Shown here: in pieces, positions 16,916 through 26,144 of the stretch
How positions within the stretch are numbered: position 1 is the stretch's first letter
How the letters are laid out: every line of letters begins with the position of its first letter
Assembly (NCBI RefSeq): GCF_002982015.1
Contig: NZ_PVLV01000003.1
Coordinates: forward strand, 1-59,963
Source: Streptomyces solincola
GTDB taxonomy: Bacteria; Actinomycetota; Actinomycetes; Streptomycetales; Streptomycetaceae
Length of the DNA: 59,963 nt
Reading direction: 5' to 3'
Notes under the pieces: generated by a model
What the model saw: the letters and a program-made list of their open reading frames with translations, nothing else
Told to the model about the DNA's origin: nothing
The model's database searches: none
Made by a program: the position numbers and the translations under genes

Positions 16916-17947
16916 ATGGCGCTCTCCCTCTACGTCGACACCGCTCGCTGGCGGGCGCACCAGAAGACCGTGCTGGACCAGTTCCCGGGGCTGATCCCGG
17001 TGTGCAAGGGCAACGGTTACGGCTTCGGCCACGAACGGCTCGCGGAGGAGGCCGCCCGGCTCGGCACCGACGTGCTGGCCGTCGGCACCACCTACGAGGC
17101 CGCCCGCATCAAGGACTGGTTCAGCGGCGACCTGCTGGTGCTCACCCCGTTCCGGCGCGGTGAGGAGCCGGTCCCGCTGCCGGACCGGGTCATCCGCTCG
17201 GTGTCCTCGGTGGACGGGGTGCACGCCCTGGTCGGCGCCCGGGTCGTCATCGAGTGCATGAGCTCGATGAAGCGCCACGGCATCGGCGAGCACGAGCTGC
17301 ACCTGCTGCACAACTCCATCGACGACGTACGGCTGGAGGGCTTCGCCCTGCACCTGCCGCTGGACCGCACCGACGGCACCGACGCCGTCGAGGAGGTCAT
17401 CGCGTGGATGGACCGGCTGCGCGCGGCCCGGCTGCCGCTGCACACCATGTTCGTCAGCCATCTGCGTGCCGAGGAGCAGGCCCGGCTCCAGCAGCAGTTC
17501 CCGCAGACCCGCTTCCGGGCGCGGATCGGCACCCGGCTGTGGCTGGGCGACCACGAGGCCACCGAGTACCGCGGCGCCGTGCTGGACGTCACCAAGGTCG
17601 CCAAGGGCGAGCGGTTCGGCTACCGCCAGCAGCGCACCGCCTCCGAGGGCTGGCTCGTCGTCGTCGCCGGCGGCACCTCGCACGGCGTGGGCCTGGAGGC
17701 CCCGAAGGCCATGCACGGCGTGATGCCGCGCGCCAAGGGCGTCGCCCGGGCCGGTCTGGCCACGGTCAACCGCAACCTGTCGCCGTTCGTGTGGTCGGGC
17801 AAGCAGCGCTGGTTCGCCGAGCCGCCGCACATGCAGGTGTCCATCCTGTTCGTGCCCTCCGACGCCCAGGAGCCCCGGGTCGGCGACGAGATGGTCGCCC
17901 ACCTGCGGCACACCACCACGCAGTACGACCGCCTGGTCGAGCGCTAG
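16916..17947 (+). CDS. Alanine-racemase-fold PLP protein, probably not a racemase
   Basis: 343 residues, 64 bp after femX and preceded by GAAAGG. The N-terminal barrel is that of alanine racemase: VCKGNGYGFG carries the PLP lysine (VKANAYGHG in true racemases), and FRARIGTRLWLGD corresponds to the R-x-G-x-x-x-Y-G strand. The C-terminal motif GYADGxxR, whose Tyr is the second catalytic base in alanine racemase, appears to be replaced here by VVAGGTSHGVGLE without a Tyr. The protein therefore binds PLP by expectation but may not racemise alanine. A role with FemX is inferred only from adjacency. Confidence 0.8.
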   Translation: MALSLYVDTARWRAHQKTVLDQFPGLIPVCKGNGYGFGHERLAEEAARLGTDVLAVGTTYEAARIKDWFSGDLLVLTPFRRGEEPVPLPDRVIRSVSSVDGVHALVGARVVIECMSSMKRHGIGEHELHLLHNSIDDVRLEGFALHLPLDRTDGTDAVEEVIAWMDRLRAARLPLHTMFVSHLRAEEQARLQQQFPQTRFRARIGTRLWLGDHEATEYRGAVLDVTKVAKGERFGYRQQRTASEGWLVVVAGGTSHGVGLEAPKAMHGVMPRAKGVARAGLATVNRNLSPFVWSGKQRWFAEPPHMQVSILFVPSDAQEPRVGDEMVAHLRHTTTQYDRLVER

Positions 17948-17963
17948 GAACCACCGCGCCGAA

Positions 17964-18000
17964 GGCGGCGGCCCGGTCCTCCGAGGACCGGGCCGCCGCC
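17964..18000. terminator. Bidirectional terminator, 17-bp stem
   Basis: 17964-17980 pairs perfectly with 17984-18000 around a CCG loop, between convergent genes. Confidence 0.92.
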
Positions 18001-18016
18001 GTCTGCCGCAGGGGTG

Positions 18017-19504
18017 TCACTCGCGGGCCGCGCCCCACTCCACCCGCGTCCAGGTCGCCGTCCGCTCCGCGTGCCGGGGGGCCCGGGCGGCCTCGCCGAC
18101 GGTGAAGACGTCCTCCGCCCCGTCCAGGACGCCCCCCGAGGGGTCGTCGGACCCGTCGCGGCGTACGACGTCGCGGTCCGGGCGCAGCGCGTCGCGCACG
18201 ATGACCGCGCACAGGTAGAGCGTGCCGGCGACGTGCAGGACGATCGCGAACTGGTAGCCCTCGGTGGGCAGGCCCTGCTTGTCCCCGCTGGAGGTGTACG
18301 CCAGGTAGAGCCAGATGCCGAGGAAGTACAGCACCTCGCACGTCTGCCAGACGAGGAAGTCGCGCCAGCGGGGGCGGGCCAGCGCGGCGAGCGGGATGAG
18401 CCACAGCACGTACTGCGGCGAGTACACCTTGTTGGTGAGGATGAACGCCGCGATCACGAGGAACGCCAACTGGGCGAAGCGCGGGCGGCGGGGCGCCATC
18501 AGGGCGAGGGCCGCGATGCCGGCGCAGGCCAGGCCCATCAGGAGCATGGCGTAGGTGTTGACGTCGGCGGGTTCGATCTGCCCGCCGGTGCGCTGGGTGA
18601 TGACCAGCCAGAACGAGCCGAAGTCGATGCCGCGTTCCCGGCTGAAGGCGTAGAACTGCTTCCAGCCCTCCGGCGCGAACAGCAGCACCGGTACGTTGAC
18701 CGCGAGCCAGGCGCCGGCCGCGCCCAGCAGGGCGGTGGTGAACGCCCGCCACCGCCAGGCCCGCCAGCACAGCAGCAGCAGCGGTCCGAGCAGCAGCGCC
18801 GGGTAGAGCTTGGCGGCCGTGGCCAGCCCGAGCAGCACGCCGAAGGCCAGCGGCCGCTCGCGGGACCACATCAGCATCGCGGCGGCGGTCAGCGCCAGGG
18901 CGAGCAGGTCCCAGTTGATGGTGGCGGTGAGCGCGAGGGCCGGGGCCAGGGCGACCAGCAGGCCGTCCCAGGGCCGGCGGCGGTGGGTGCGGGCGGTGCA
19001 GACCGCGGTCACCACCGCGCACACCATCAGCATGGCGGCGTTGAGCAGCCAGTACATCTGCTCGCGGTACATCAGGTCCCCGTCGAAGGGGAGCGTCAAC
19101 CAGGATGCGACCTGCATGAACAGCCCGGTCAGCACCGGGTACTCCAGATACGGCATGTCGCCGCCGAGCCGGTCGAAGTACGGCACCAGCCCGTCGGCGA
19201 AGCCGCGCCCGACGAACAGGTGCGGAATGTCGGAGTAGCAGGCGTGGGTGTACTGGGAGCTGGTGCCGCGGAACCAGGCCCAGTTGTAACAGGGCAGCTT
19301 CTGCACCATGCCGAGGGCGAACATGCCGATCACCGTCAGGGCGACGACCCGTACCGGGGACAGCGCGAAACCGCCGGGCCGCGCCCAGCGGCCGAACCGC
19401 CCGCCGACCAGCTCGCTGGCGGCGGCGGCGACCTCGTCGTGTCGGGTCGGGGCCACGACGGACCGGTCGCGTGGCGCGCTCGTCGTCTTCTCCGGGATCG
19501 GCAT
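18017..19504 (-). CDS. GT87-family (DUF2029) polyprenyl-phosphate-dependent glycosyltransferase
   Basis: 495 residues from ATG 19504 (an ATG three codons earlier is possible). About 11 membrane helices. The GT-C fold features are an extracellular acidic loop early on (YFDRLGGDMPYLEYPVLTGL, carrying the Glu-Tyr-Pro typical of the family) and AAKLYPALLLGPLLLL later. Family members transfer mannose or arabinofuranose from polyprenyl phosphate outside the membrane. The acceptor is unknown; proximity to the class A PBP and FemX suggests an envelope glycan. It is separated from the PBP gene by a strong hairpin, so it probably has its own promoter. Confidence 0.82.
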   Translation of the reverse strand: MPIPEKTTSAPRDRSVVAPTRHDEVAAAASELVGGRFGRWARPGGFALSPVRVVALTVIGMFALGMVQKLPCYNWAWFRGTSSQYTHACYSDIPHLFVGRGFADGLVPYFDRLGGDMPYLEYPVLTGLFMQVASWLTLPFDGDLMYREQMYWLLNAAMLMVCAVVTAVCTARTHRRRPWDGLLVALAPALALTATINWDLLALALTAAAMLMWSRERPLAFGVLLGLATAAKLYPALLLGPLLLLCWRAWRWRAFTTALLGAAGAWLAVNVPVLLFAPEGWKQFYAFSRERGIDFGSFWLVITQRTGGQIEPADVNTYAMLLMGLACAGIAALALMAPRRPRFAQLAFLVIAAFILTNKVYSPQYVLWLIPLAALARPRWRDFLVWQTCEVLYFLGIWLYLAYTSSGDKQGLPTEGYQFAIVLHVAGTLYLCAVIVRDALRPDRDVVRRDGSDDPSGGVLDGAEDVFTVGEAARAPRHAERTATWTRVEWGAARE

Positions 19505-19576
19505 GGGGGACATCCTGCCGTACGGCGCTGTGCGCCCCCGCCGCTGGCGTGACGCGGGTACGGCCCGGATACGGCG

Positions 19577-19636
19577 AGGGCCGCCGCGCCCCGCCGGCCC
19601 ACCGGTGGGGGGGGGTACGCGGGGCGCGGCGGCCCT
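19577..19636 (-). terminator. Strong hairpin between the PBP and GT87 genes
   Basis: 18-bp perfect stem (19577-19594 with 19619-19636) and a 24-nt loop containing a run of nine or more G. It lies 25 bp after the PBP stop. Confidence 0.75.
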
Positions 19637-19661
19637 GGTGCCGGGTGCGGGGGAGTGGTGG

Positions 19662-22439
19662 TCAGCCGTCCTGGCCGCCGAGCCAGCCTCCGCCGCCGGT
19701 CTGGCCGCTGGTCTGGCCGCTCGTCTGACCGCTGCTCTGACCGCCGTTGGCTTGCCCGCCGTTGCTCTGGCCGCCGTTGCTCTGGCCGCCGTTCGTCTGG
19801 CCGCCGTTGCTCTGGCCCTCGGTGACGCCGCCGTCGGTGGCGCCACCGTCCTGGCCCTCGGCGGTGCCGCCGTCGTCGCCTCCGCCGGTCTGGCCGCCGT
19901 TCGGGTCGCCACCGCCGTTGTCACCGTCGTCGCACGTCCAGTCCAACGGACCGCAGGTGGACGGGGAGGGGCTGGTCGGCTCCTTCGACGGCTCCTTGGA
20001 CGGAGAGGGGGACGGCTTGCTCGGCGTCGGGCTCGGCGACGGGCTCTGCGTCGAGGGCTCCGGGGACGGGGTGGGCTCGGGGCTCTTCGCGCCGCCTCCG
20101 TACACGGTGTCGGCGTCCAGGTCCTCGGGCTCGGGGAACCGCATGACCTTCTCGCCGTCGAGCGCCTTGGACATGTACGCCTGGAAGATCTGCGACGGGA
20201 ACGACGAGCCGTGGATCTTCGGCTGGTCACCGGTGCCGAACATCTCCTCGAACTTGCGGTTCTTGTTGGCCGCGTTGTCGTCCAGCCGGTACATGTCGAT
20301 CGCGGTGGAGAGCTGCGGGGTGTAGCCGACGAACCAGGCCGACTTGTTTCCGTCGGTGGTTCCGGTCTTGCCGGCGACCGGCCGGCCGGGCAGCCTGGCG
20401 TTCTTGCCGGTGCCCTTCTTCACGACGTCCTGGAGCACGTCGGTGACGTTGCTGGACACCGCGCTGGAGAACGCCCGCTTGGACTTCCCGCCGTCGTGCG
20501 TGTAGACGGTCTCGCCGAGCCGCTCCACCTTGGTCACCGAATAGGGCTCGCGCTGCTTGCCGTTGGCGGCGAAGGTGGCGTATGCGCCGGCCATCCGGAT
20601 GGCGCTGGGGTCGGAGATGCCGATGGAGAACGACGGCACGTCGGCGCCGATCAGGCTGTCCTCGCGCAGACCGGCGTCGACCGCAGCCTCCCGGACCTGC
20701 TTGATGCCGATGTCCATGCCGAGCTGGACGAACGGCGAGTTCGCCGAGTGGATCATCGCCTCACGCAGGTTGATGTCCCCGTAGTCGGTGTGCTCGTCGT
20801 TGGTCTGGTTCCACTCCTTGCCGTTCTCGTCGTGCCAGACGCTGCCGTCGTAGTTCTTGATCTTCAGGCCGTCGTCGCCGTTGTAGATCGCCGTGTCCGG
20901 GTCGATGATCCGGCGCGTGTCCGAGCCCTGCTCGAAGTCACCCTCGGGGTCGCGCACCCCGTCCCGCATCGCCGCGGCCAGCACGAACGGCTTGAACGTC
21001 GAGCCGACCGCGGCACCGGTCTTGTCGGCGTTGTTGGTGTAGTGCTTGGTGGCGTCCTGGCCTCCGTAGATGGCGACGAGGGCGCCGGTCCTGGGGTCGA
21101 CCGAGGCGCCGCCGAACTGGACGTGGGTGTCGGTCTCCGGGCGCTTCTTCGGGTCGATGTGCTTGTCGTAGACCGCCTGCACGGACTTCTCGAGCTTGTC
21201 GACCTTCGTCTTGTCAAAGGTCGTGTGGATCTCGTAGCCGCCCTCGGCGAGGTCCTTGGCCGTGATGCCCTGGTCGTTGTTGTTGATGAAGTTGGCCTTG
21301 GCGGTGTCGACCAGGTAGCCGATCTGCCCGCCGAGCTTGGCTTCCTTCTTCGGCTCCTCGGGCATCGGGAACTCGGTGAAGTCGGCGCGCTCCGCCGCCG
21401 TGAGGTGGCCGTCCTGCACCATCTGATCGAGGATCCAGCCCCAGCGCTCGGTGGCCCGCCGGGTGTTCTCCTCCCGGGTGGCGCCCTTGGGGTCGATCTC
21501 GGGGGCGCCGGCCGGGTCGAAGTAGGTGGAGCCCTTGAGGACGGCGGCGAGGAAGGCGCACTGGCTGGCGTTCAGGTCCTTCGCGCTCTTGCCGTAGTAG
21601 GCGCGGGCGGCGGCTTGCAGGCCGTAGGCGCCGCGGCCGTAGTAAGAGGTGTTGAGGTAGCCCGCCATCACCTCCTCCTTGGTTCTCTTCTGGCCGACCT
21701 TCACGGAGATGAAGAGCTCCTTGGCCTTACGGGAGAGGGTCTGGCTCCGGTCGTCCAGCATGGCGTTCTTCACGTACTGCTGGGTGATGGTGGAGCCGCC
21801 CTGGGTGTCGCCGCCGCTCGCCATGTTGTAGAAGGCACGCCCGATACCCTTGGGGTCCACCCCCCAGTCGTCCCAGAACGACTTGTTCTCCGCGGAGACG
21901 ACCGCGTTCTGCATGTTCTTGGGGATGTCTTCGTACGCGAGGTTCTGCCGGTTGATCTCGCCGCCGGTCGCGGCCATCTGCTTGCCGTCGGCCCAGTAGT
22001 AGACGTTGTTCTGCGCCTTGGCGGTCTTCGCCATGTCCGGCAGGTCCACCCAGGCGTACGCGATCGCCGACGCGCCCAGCACCGACACGACGAACCCGAG
22101 GAACAGCCCGCCGACCAGCTTCCAGGACGGCGTCCAGCGCCGCCAGCCGTACTTGTCGTGGCGGGGGTAGTCGATCAACCGCTTCTTGCCGGGAGGCCCG
22201 CCCGCCGCGGCGGCGGCCGCCGCCGGAGCGCCACGCCGGCGTCCACCGCGCTGCGCGGCCCGCCGGGCCTCGGCGCGGCCGCCGTAGGCCGGCTGCTCCT
22301 CGCCGTGGGATCCGTGCTGCGGCTGCGGGTCCGGACGGCCGGGAGCCGCCCGGCGGCCGGATGACTGCTGGGCGGCTCGTCTGGCCGCGGCACGCCCGCC
22401 ACCCTGGGGCTGCGGCGGTTTGCGACGGTGCTCGCTCAT
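19662..22439 (-). CDS. Class A penicillin-binding protein (glycosyltransferase plus transpeptidase)
   Basis: 925 residues. A basic, disordered cytoplasmic N terminus (1-105) is followed by one membrane anchor (about 109-131). The GT51 glycosyltransferase domain has the catalytic Glu in VSAENKSFWDDWGVDP (about E184), GGSTITQQYVKN and RKAKELFISVKVGQKRTKEE. The transpeptidase has STFK (S480, K483), SAN (565-567) and KTGTT (691-695). It polymerises and crosslinks peptidoglycan outside the membrane. The last 140 residues are a Pro/Ser then Gly/Gln/Asn-rich tail with five GGQSN repeats, likely a wall-spanning or flexible tether. Upstream start ATG 22439 is divergent from padR. Confidence 0.95.
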   Translation of the reverse strand: MSEHRRKPPQPQGGGRAAARRAAQQSSGRRAAPGRPDPQPQHGSHGEEQPAYGGRAEARRAAQRGGRRRGAPAAAAAAAGGPPGKKRLIDYPRHDKYGWRRWTPSWKLVGGLFLGFVVSVLGASAIAYAWVDLPDMAKTAKAQNNVYYWADGKQMAATGGEINRQNLAYEDIPKNMQNAVVSAENKSFWDDWGVDPKGIGRAFYNMASGGDTQGGSTITQQYVKNAMLDDRSQTLSRKAKELFISVKVGQKRTKEEVMAGYLNTSYYGRGAYGLQAAARAYYGKSAKDLNASQCAFLAAVLKGSTYFDPAGAPEIDPKGATREENTRRATERWGWILDQMVQDGHLTAAERADFTEFPMPEEPKKEAKLGGQIGYLVDTAKANFINNNDQGITAKDLAEGGYEIHTTFDKTKVDKLEKSVQAVYDKHIDPKKRPETDTHVQFGGASVDPRTGALVAIYGGQDATKHYTNNADKTGAAVGSTFKPFVLAAAMRDGVRDPEGDFEQGSDTRRIIDPDTAIYNGDDGLKIKNYDGSVWHDENGKEWNQTNDEHTDYGDINLREAMIHSANSPFVQLGMDIGIKQVREAAVDAGLREDSLIGADVPSFSIGISDPSAIRMAGAYATFAANGKQREPYSVTKVERLGETVYTHDGGKSKRAFSSAVSSNVTDVLQDVVKKGTGKNARLPGRPVAGKTGTTDGNKSAWFVGYTPQLSTAIDMYRLDDNAANKNRKFEEMFGTGDQPKIHGSSFPSQIFQAYMSKALDGEKVMRFPEPEDLDADTVYGGGAKSPEPTPSPEPSTQSPSPSPTPSKPSPSPSKEPSKEPTSPSPSTCGPLDWTCDDGDNGGGDPNGGQTGGGDDGGTAEGQDGGATDGGVTEGQSNGGQTNGGQSNGGQSNGGQANGGQSSGQTSGQTSGQTGGGGWLGGQDG
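19741..19815. repeat. 15-bp coding repeat, five copies
   Basis: CCGCCGTTGCTCTGG and close variants repeat head to tail at 19741, 19756, 19771, 19786 and 19801, encoding Gln-Ser-Asn-Gly-Gly type units in the tail of the class A PBP. Confidence 0.9.
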
Positions 22440-22829
22440 CGAACGACTACTCCTCGGGCAGGCACTGCGGCCTGGAAGCGGCGCTTGAGTTCCGGTCCCC
22501 CGACATGGATACGGACGAGCACATGCCGGGGCTCATCCGCAATGCACCCAGGGAGAGGACGCTTCCCGTGGTCACGCGGTTCCCAGTGGTGTGCATGCCG
22601 CACAGACTACGCAGACCGCCAAACCATGGCGGACCGAAGTTCCCCCCAAATCAGGCAAGTCGTTTACTGCGTTCCGCGTATGTGATGCCGCTCACCCAGG
22701 TCGCCCTTGTCGCACCACCGCCCCACCCCTATCGTCGGGATGTATCGGACCGATACATCGGATCGGCATAGCGCGCCGATACGTGGGCACCCGGCAGCGC
22801 GTGACGGGCGGCGGAAGAGGAGAAGACGG
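22440..22829. promoter_or_regulatory. Divergent PBP/padR control region with a 21-bp palindrome
   Basis: The main feature is the perfect dyad GATGTATCG-GAC-CGATACATC at 22739-22759, about 70 bp before the padR start. A looser partner, GGATCGGCATAGCGCGCCGAT, follows directly. PadR proteins usually bind such TATCG/CGATA dyads, so this is a likely auto-operator. No gene is seen in the remaining 300 bp, which must carry the PBP promoter. Confidence 0.65.
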
Positions 22830-23510
22830 GTGAGCAGACGCTCCGGCATCCTCGAGTTCGCCGTCCTCGGTCTGCTCCGGGAAGCGCCGATGCACGGGTA
22901 CGAGCTGCGCAAGCGGCTCAACACCTCGCTCGGGATCTTCCGGGCCTTCAGCTACGGGACGCTGTACCCCTGCCTCAAGACGCTGGTCGCAAACGGCTGG
23001 TTGATCGAGGAACCGGGCAGCGCCCCGGAGGAGGCGCTGGCCGCGTCGCTCGCCGGCCGCCGCGCCAAGATCGTCTACAGGCTGACGGCGGAAGGGAAGG
23101 AGCACTTCGAGGAGCTGCTCTCCCACACCGGTCCCGACACCTGGGAGGACGAGAGCTTCGCCGCCCGTTTCGCCTTCTTCGGGCAGACCGAGCGCGAGGT
23201 GCGGATGCGGGTGCTGGAAGGCCGGCGCACGCGTCTGGAGGAGCGCCTGGAGAAGATGCGCTCCTCGCTGGTCCGCACCCGTGAGCGCCTGGACGACTAC
23301 ACGCTGGAGCTGCAACGGCACGGCATGGAGTCGGTGGAGCGCGAGGTGCGCTGGCTGAACGAGCTCATCGAGAGCGAGCGGGCCGGGCGGGACCGACGGC
23401 ACACCGCTCCCGGCGGTTCCGTCCGGCAGGACGACACATCTGACACGGGCGGCCTGCCCCGGCACGGGGGCAGCACCCGGCCGGATCCGTCCGACGACAC
23501 CGAAAAGTGA
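22830..23510 (+). CDS. PadR-family transcriptional regulator
   Basis: 226 residues from GTG 22830, with GAGGAG upstream. The PadR winged helix is clear: [20 protein letters not shown], then [20 protein letters not shown] and [17 protein letters not shown]-terminal helical part ([20 protein letters not shown], about 130-190) should form the dimer coiled coil, followed by a disordered tail. It is 47 bp upstream of the inositol-phosphate synthase gene and probably co-transcribed with it, making it the likely regulator of that gene and of itself. Confidence 0.9.
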   Translation: MSRRSGILEFAVLGLLREAPMHGYELRKRLNTSLGIFRAFSYGTLYPCLKTLVANGWLIEEPGSAPEEALAASLAGRRAKIVYRLTAEGKEHFEELLSHTGPDTWEDESFAARFAFFGQTEREVRMRVLEGRRTRLEERLEKMRSSLVRTRERLDDYTLELQRHGMESVEREVRWLNELIESERAGRDRRHTAPGGSVRQDDTSDTGGLPRHGGSTRPDPSDDTEK

Positions 23511-23557
23511 GGTCCCGCATGCAAGCGGGCCTCGAACGAACACAGGGAGCAACCGGA

Positions 23558-24640
23558 ATGGGTTCGGTTCGCGTAGCCATCGTCGGCGTGGGCAACTGCG
23601 CCGCCTCGCTGGTGCAGGGCGTCGAGTACTACAAGGACGCCGACCCGGCGGCCAAGGTGCCGGGTCTCATGCACGTGCAGTTCGGCGACTACCACGTCAA
23701 GGACGTGGAGTTCGTCGCCGCCTTCGACGTGGACGCGAAGAAGGTCGGCCTGGACCTCTCCGACGCCATCGGCGCCAGCGAGAACAACACCATCAAGATC
23801 TGCGACGTGCCCTCGACGGGCGTCCAGGTCCAGCGCGGCCACACCCTGGACGGGCTCGGCAAGTACTACCGGCTCACCATCGAGGAGTCCGCCGAGGAGC
23901 CGGTCGACGTCGTCCAGGTCCTCAAGGACAAGCAGGTCGACGTCCTCGTCTGCTACCTGCCGGTCGGTTCCGAGGACGCCGCGAAGTTCTACGCGCAGTG
24001 CGCCATCGACGCCAAGGTCGGCTTCGTCAACGCCCTCCCGGTGTTCATCGCCGGCACCAAGGAGTGGGCCGACAAGTTCACCGAGGCCGGTGTCCCGATC
24101 GTCGGCGACGACATCAAGTCGCAGGTCGGCGCCACCATCACGCACCGCGTGATGGCCAAGCTGTTCGAGGACCGGGGCGTCGTCCTGGACCGCACGATGC
24201 AGCTCAACGTCGGCGGCAACATGGACTTCAAGAACATGCTGGAGCGGGAGCGGCTGGAGTCCAAGAAGATCTCCAAGACCCAGGCCGTCACCTCCCAGAT
24301 CCCGGACCGGGACCTCGGCGAGAACAACGTCCACATCGGCCCCTCGGACTACGTGGCCTGGCTGGACGACCGCAAGTGGGCCTACGTCCGCCTGGAGGGC
24401 CGCGCCTTCGGTGACGTCCCGCTGAACCTCGAGTACAAGCTGGAGGTGTGGGACTCGCCGAACTCGGCGGGTGTCATCATCGACGCGCTGCGCGCCGCGA
24501 AGATCGCCAAGGACCGGGGCATCGGTGGCCCGATCCTCTCGGCGTCCTCGTACTTCATGAAGTCCCCGCCGGTGCAGTACTTCGACGACGAGGCCCGCGC
24601 CAACGTCGAGAAGTTCATCAAGGGCGAGGTCGAGCGCTGA
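23558..24640 (+). CDS. ino1: Inositol-3-phosphate synthase
   Basis: 360 residues from ATG 23558 (AGGGAG upstream). NAD-binding [16 protein letters not shown], then [20 protein letters not shown] and [20 protein letters not shown] are typical of the short actinobacterial myo-inositol-phosphate synthases. It converts glucose 6-phosphate to inositol 1-(3-)phosphate, which feeds mycothiol and phosphatidylinositol synthesis in the cytoplasm. It follows padR and is closed by a hairpin. Confidence in function is high. Confidence 0.95.
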   Translation: MGSVRVAIVGVGNCAASLVQGVEYYKDADPAAKVPGLMHVQFGDYHVKDVEFVAAFDVDAKKVGLDLSDAIGASENNTIKICDVPSTGVQVQRGHTLDGLGKYYRLTIEESAEEPVDVVQVLKDKQVDVLVCYLPVGSEDAAKFYAQCAIDAKVGFVNALPVFIAGTKEWADKFTEAGVPIVGDDIKSQVGATITHRVMAKLFEDRGVVLDRTMQLNVGGNMDFKNMLERERLESKKISKTQAVTSQIPDRDLGENNVHIGPSDYVAWLDDRKWAYVRLEGRAFGDVPLNLEYKLEVWDSPNSAGVIIDALRAAKIAKDRGIGGPILSASSYFMKSPPVQYFDDEARANVEKFIKGEVER

Positions 24641-24656
24641 TCCGCGCCTCCCGCTG

Positions 24657-24687
24657 AAGGTCCCCGTGGCTCCTGCCCGGGGACCTT
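24657..24687 (+). terminator. Hairpin after ino1
   Basis: AAGGTCCCCG (24657-24666) pairs with CGGGGACCTT (24678-24687); 11-nt loop. Confidence 0.8.
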
Positions 24688-24710
24688 CGCCGTGTGTGAC
24701 CCTTGTCGCC

Positions 24711-25976
24711 ATGTCCGTCGTGCGCGATCTGCGGGTGCTGCTGCGACTGGGGGACTTCCGCAGGCTGCTGGCCGTGCGGTTGCTCTCCCAGTGCGCCGAC
24801 GGCGTCTTCCAGGTGGCGCTGGCCGCCTATGTCGTCTTCTCTCCCGAGAAGCAGACCTCGCCCGCGGCCATCGCCTCGGCCATGGCCGTGCTGCTGCTGC
24901 CGTACTCCCTGCTCGGACCGTTCGCCGGCGTCCTGCTCGACCGCTGGCGGAGGCGCCAGGTGCTGCTGTACGGGAACCTGCTGCGGGCCACCCTCGCCGG
25001 CGCGACGGCGCTGCTCGTCGTCGCCTCGGTCCCGGACTGGCTCTTCTACGCCTCCGCGCTCTCGGTGACCGCCGTCAACCGGTTCGTGCTGGCCGGGCTC
25101 TCCGCCGCGCTGCCCCGGGTGTTGGACGCCGACCGGCTGGTGATGGCCAACTCGATCTCCCCGACCGCCGGCACGCTCGCCGCCACCGCCGGCGGCGGCA
25201 TCGCCTTCGCCGTCCGGCTGGCGGGAGCAGACTCGGATGCCGCGGTCCTGCTGGTGGGCGCCGTCCTCTACCTCTGCTCGGCGCTGGTCTCCCTGCTGCT
25301 TGGGCGCGAACTGCTCGGCCCGGACCCCGAGCAGGTGCAGTCCCGGCTCCGGGCCGCCCTGCTCTCCACCGCCCGCGGGTTGCTGGACGGGCTGCGCCAT
25401 CTCTCCGAGCGGCGCGCGGCCGCCCGGGCGCTCGCGGCGATGACGGTGGTGCGCTTCTGCTACGGCGCGCTCACCGTGATGGTGCTGATGCTCTGCCGGT
25501 ATGCCTGGTCGTCCACCGAGTCGCAGGGGCTCGGCCTGCTGGGGCTGGCCGTGGGCGTTTCGGGAGCGGGCTTCTTCGCGGCGGCCGTGCTGTCCCCGTG
25601 GGGGATCGGCCGCTGGGGCCGGGCGGGCTGGATGACCGGCTGCACGGTGTCGGCCGCCGTGCTCACTCCGGCGCTTGGTCTGCCGTTCGCGCTCGTCCCG
25701 ATGCTCGCCGCGGCCTTCGTGCTGGGACTGACCACCCAGAGCGTGAAGATCACCACCGATACGGTCGTCCAGACGCAGGTGGACGACGCCCACCGCGGCC
25801 GGGTCTTCTCGCTCTACGACGTGCTCTACAACACGGCCTTCGTCGCCGCAGCCGCGGTCTCCGTGCTCCTGCTGCCACCGGATGGACGGTCGGTGCCCAT
25901 CGTCCTGCTGGTGACCGCCCTCTACGCACTGGTGGCGGCCCTGCTCCTGCGCTGGCGGGCCCGGCAGGCACTGTGA
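24711..25976 (+). CDS. MFS transporter of the DHA3/macrolide-efflux-like type
   Basis: 421 residues from ATG 24711. About 12 hydrophobic helices. LLRLGDFRRLLAVRLLSQCA and DGVFQVALAAYVVFSPEKQT resemble the MFS_3/enterobactin- or macrolide-exporter group (DHA3); LLLPYSLLGPFAGVLLDRWR holds the A-type motif between helices 2 and 3. Substrate unknown. Located directly after the ino1 terminator with no ribosome site I can recognise upstream of the ATG. Three parS sites separate it from the convergent cca gene. Confidence 0.85.
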   Translation: MSVVRDLRVLLRLGDFRRLLAVRLLSQCADGVFQVALAAYVVFSPEKQTSPAAIASAMAVLLLPYSLLGPFAGVLLDRWRRRQVLLYGNLLRATLAGATALLVVASVPDWLFYASALSVTAVNRFVLAGLSAALPRVLDADRLVMANSISPTAGTLAATAGGGIAFAVRLAGADSDAAVLLVGAVLYLCSALVSLLLGRELLGPDPEQVQSRLRAALLSTARGLLDGLRHLSERRAAARALAAMTVVRFCYGALTVMVLMLCRYAWSSTESQGLGLLGLAVGVSGAGFFAAAVLSPWGIGRWGRAGWMTGCTVSAAVLTPALGLPFALVPMLAAAFVLGLTTQSVKITTDTVVQTQVDDAHRGRVFSLYDVLYNTAFVAAAAVSVLLLPPDGRSVPIVLLVTALYALVAALLLRWRARQAL

Positions 25977-25995
25977 GCGGAGGTCTCGGCATGAG

Positions 25996-26031
25996 AGCGG
26001 GGCGATGTTTCACGTGAAACATCGCCCCGCT
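25996..26031. promoter_or_regulatory. parS site (26006-26021) in a perfect 36-bp palindrome
   Basis: Perfect TGTTTCACGTGAAACA; symmetry continues for ten further base pairs on each side. First of three parS sites between the convergent MFS and cca genes; it may also terminate transcription. Confidence 0.95.
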
Positions 26032-26054
26032 TGCCGCGTCCCCAGGCTTGGGGA

Positions 26055-26078
26055 GGGATGTTCCACGTGAAACATCCC
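26055..26078. promoter_or_regulatory. parS variant (TGTTCCACGTGAAACA, 26059-26074) in a 24-bp dyad
   Basis: One substitution inside the core (TTTC to TTCC). The outer arms GGGA/TCCC still pair, so the flank is symmetric although the core is not. Confidence 0.85.
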
Positions 26079-26103
26079 ACCTGAGCCCGCCGGCACCGCC
26101 CTC

Positions 26104-26133
26104 CCGTCGATGTTTCACGTGAAACATCGACGG
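26104..26133. promoter_or_regulatory. parS site (26111-26126) in a perfect 30-bp palindrome
   Basis: Perfect core with seven extra symmetric base pairs on each side (CCGTCGA/TCGACGG). Confidence 0.95.
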
Positions 26134-26144
26134 AAGCTTCCGCC

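Noticed and set aside
18017..20230. N-terminal extension of the GT87 frame into the PBP gene
   Set aside because: The extra region is PBP sequence in another frame, and an 18-bp terminator separates the genes.
19308..22364. Very long open frame antisense to the class A PBP gene
   Set aside because: It mirrors the PBP gene in high-GC DNA, has no domain-like sequence, and the PBP frame has all catalytic motifs.
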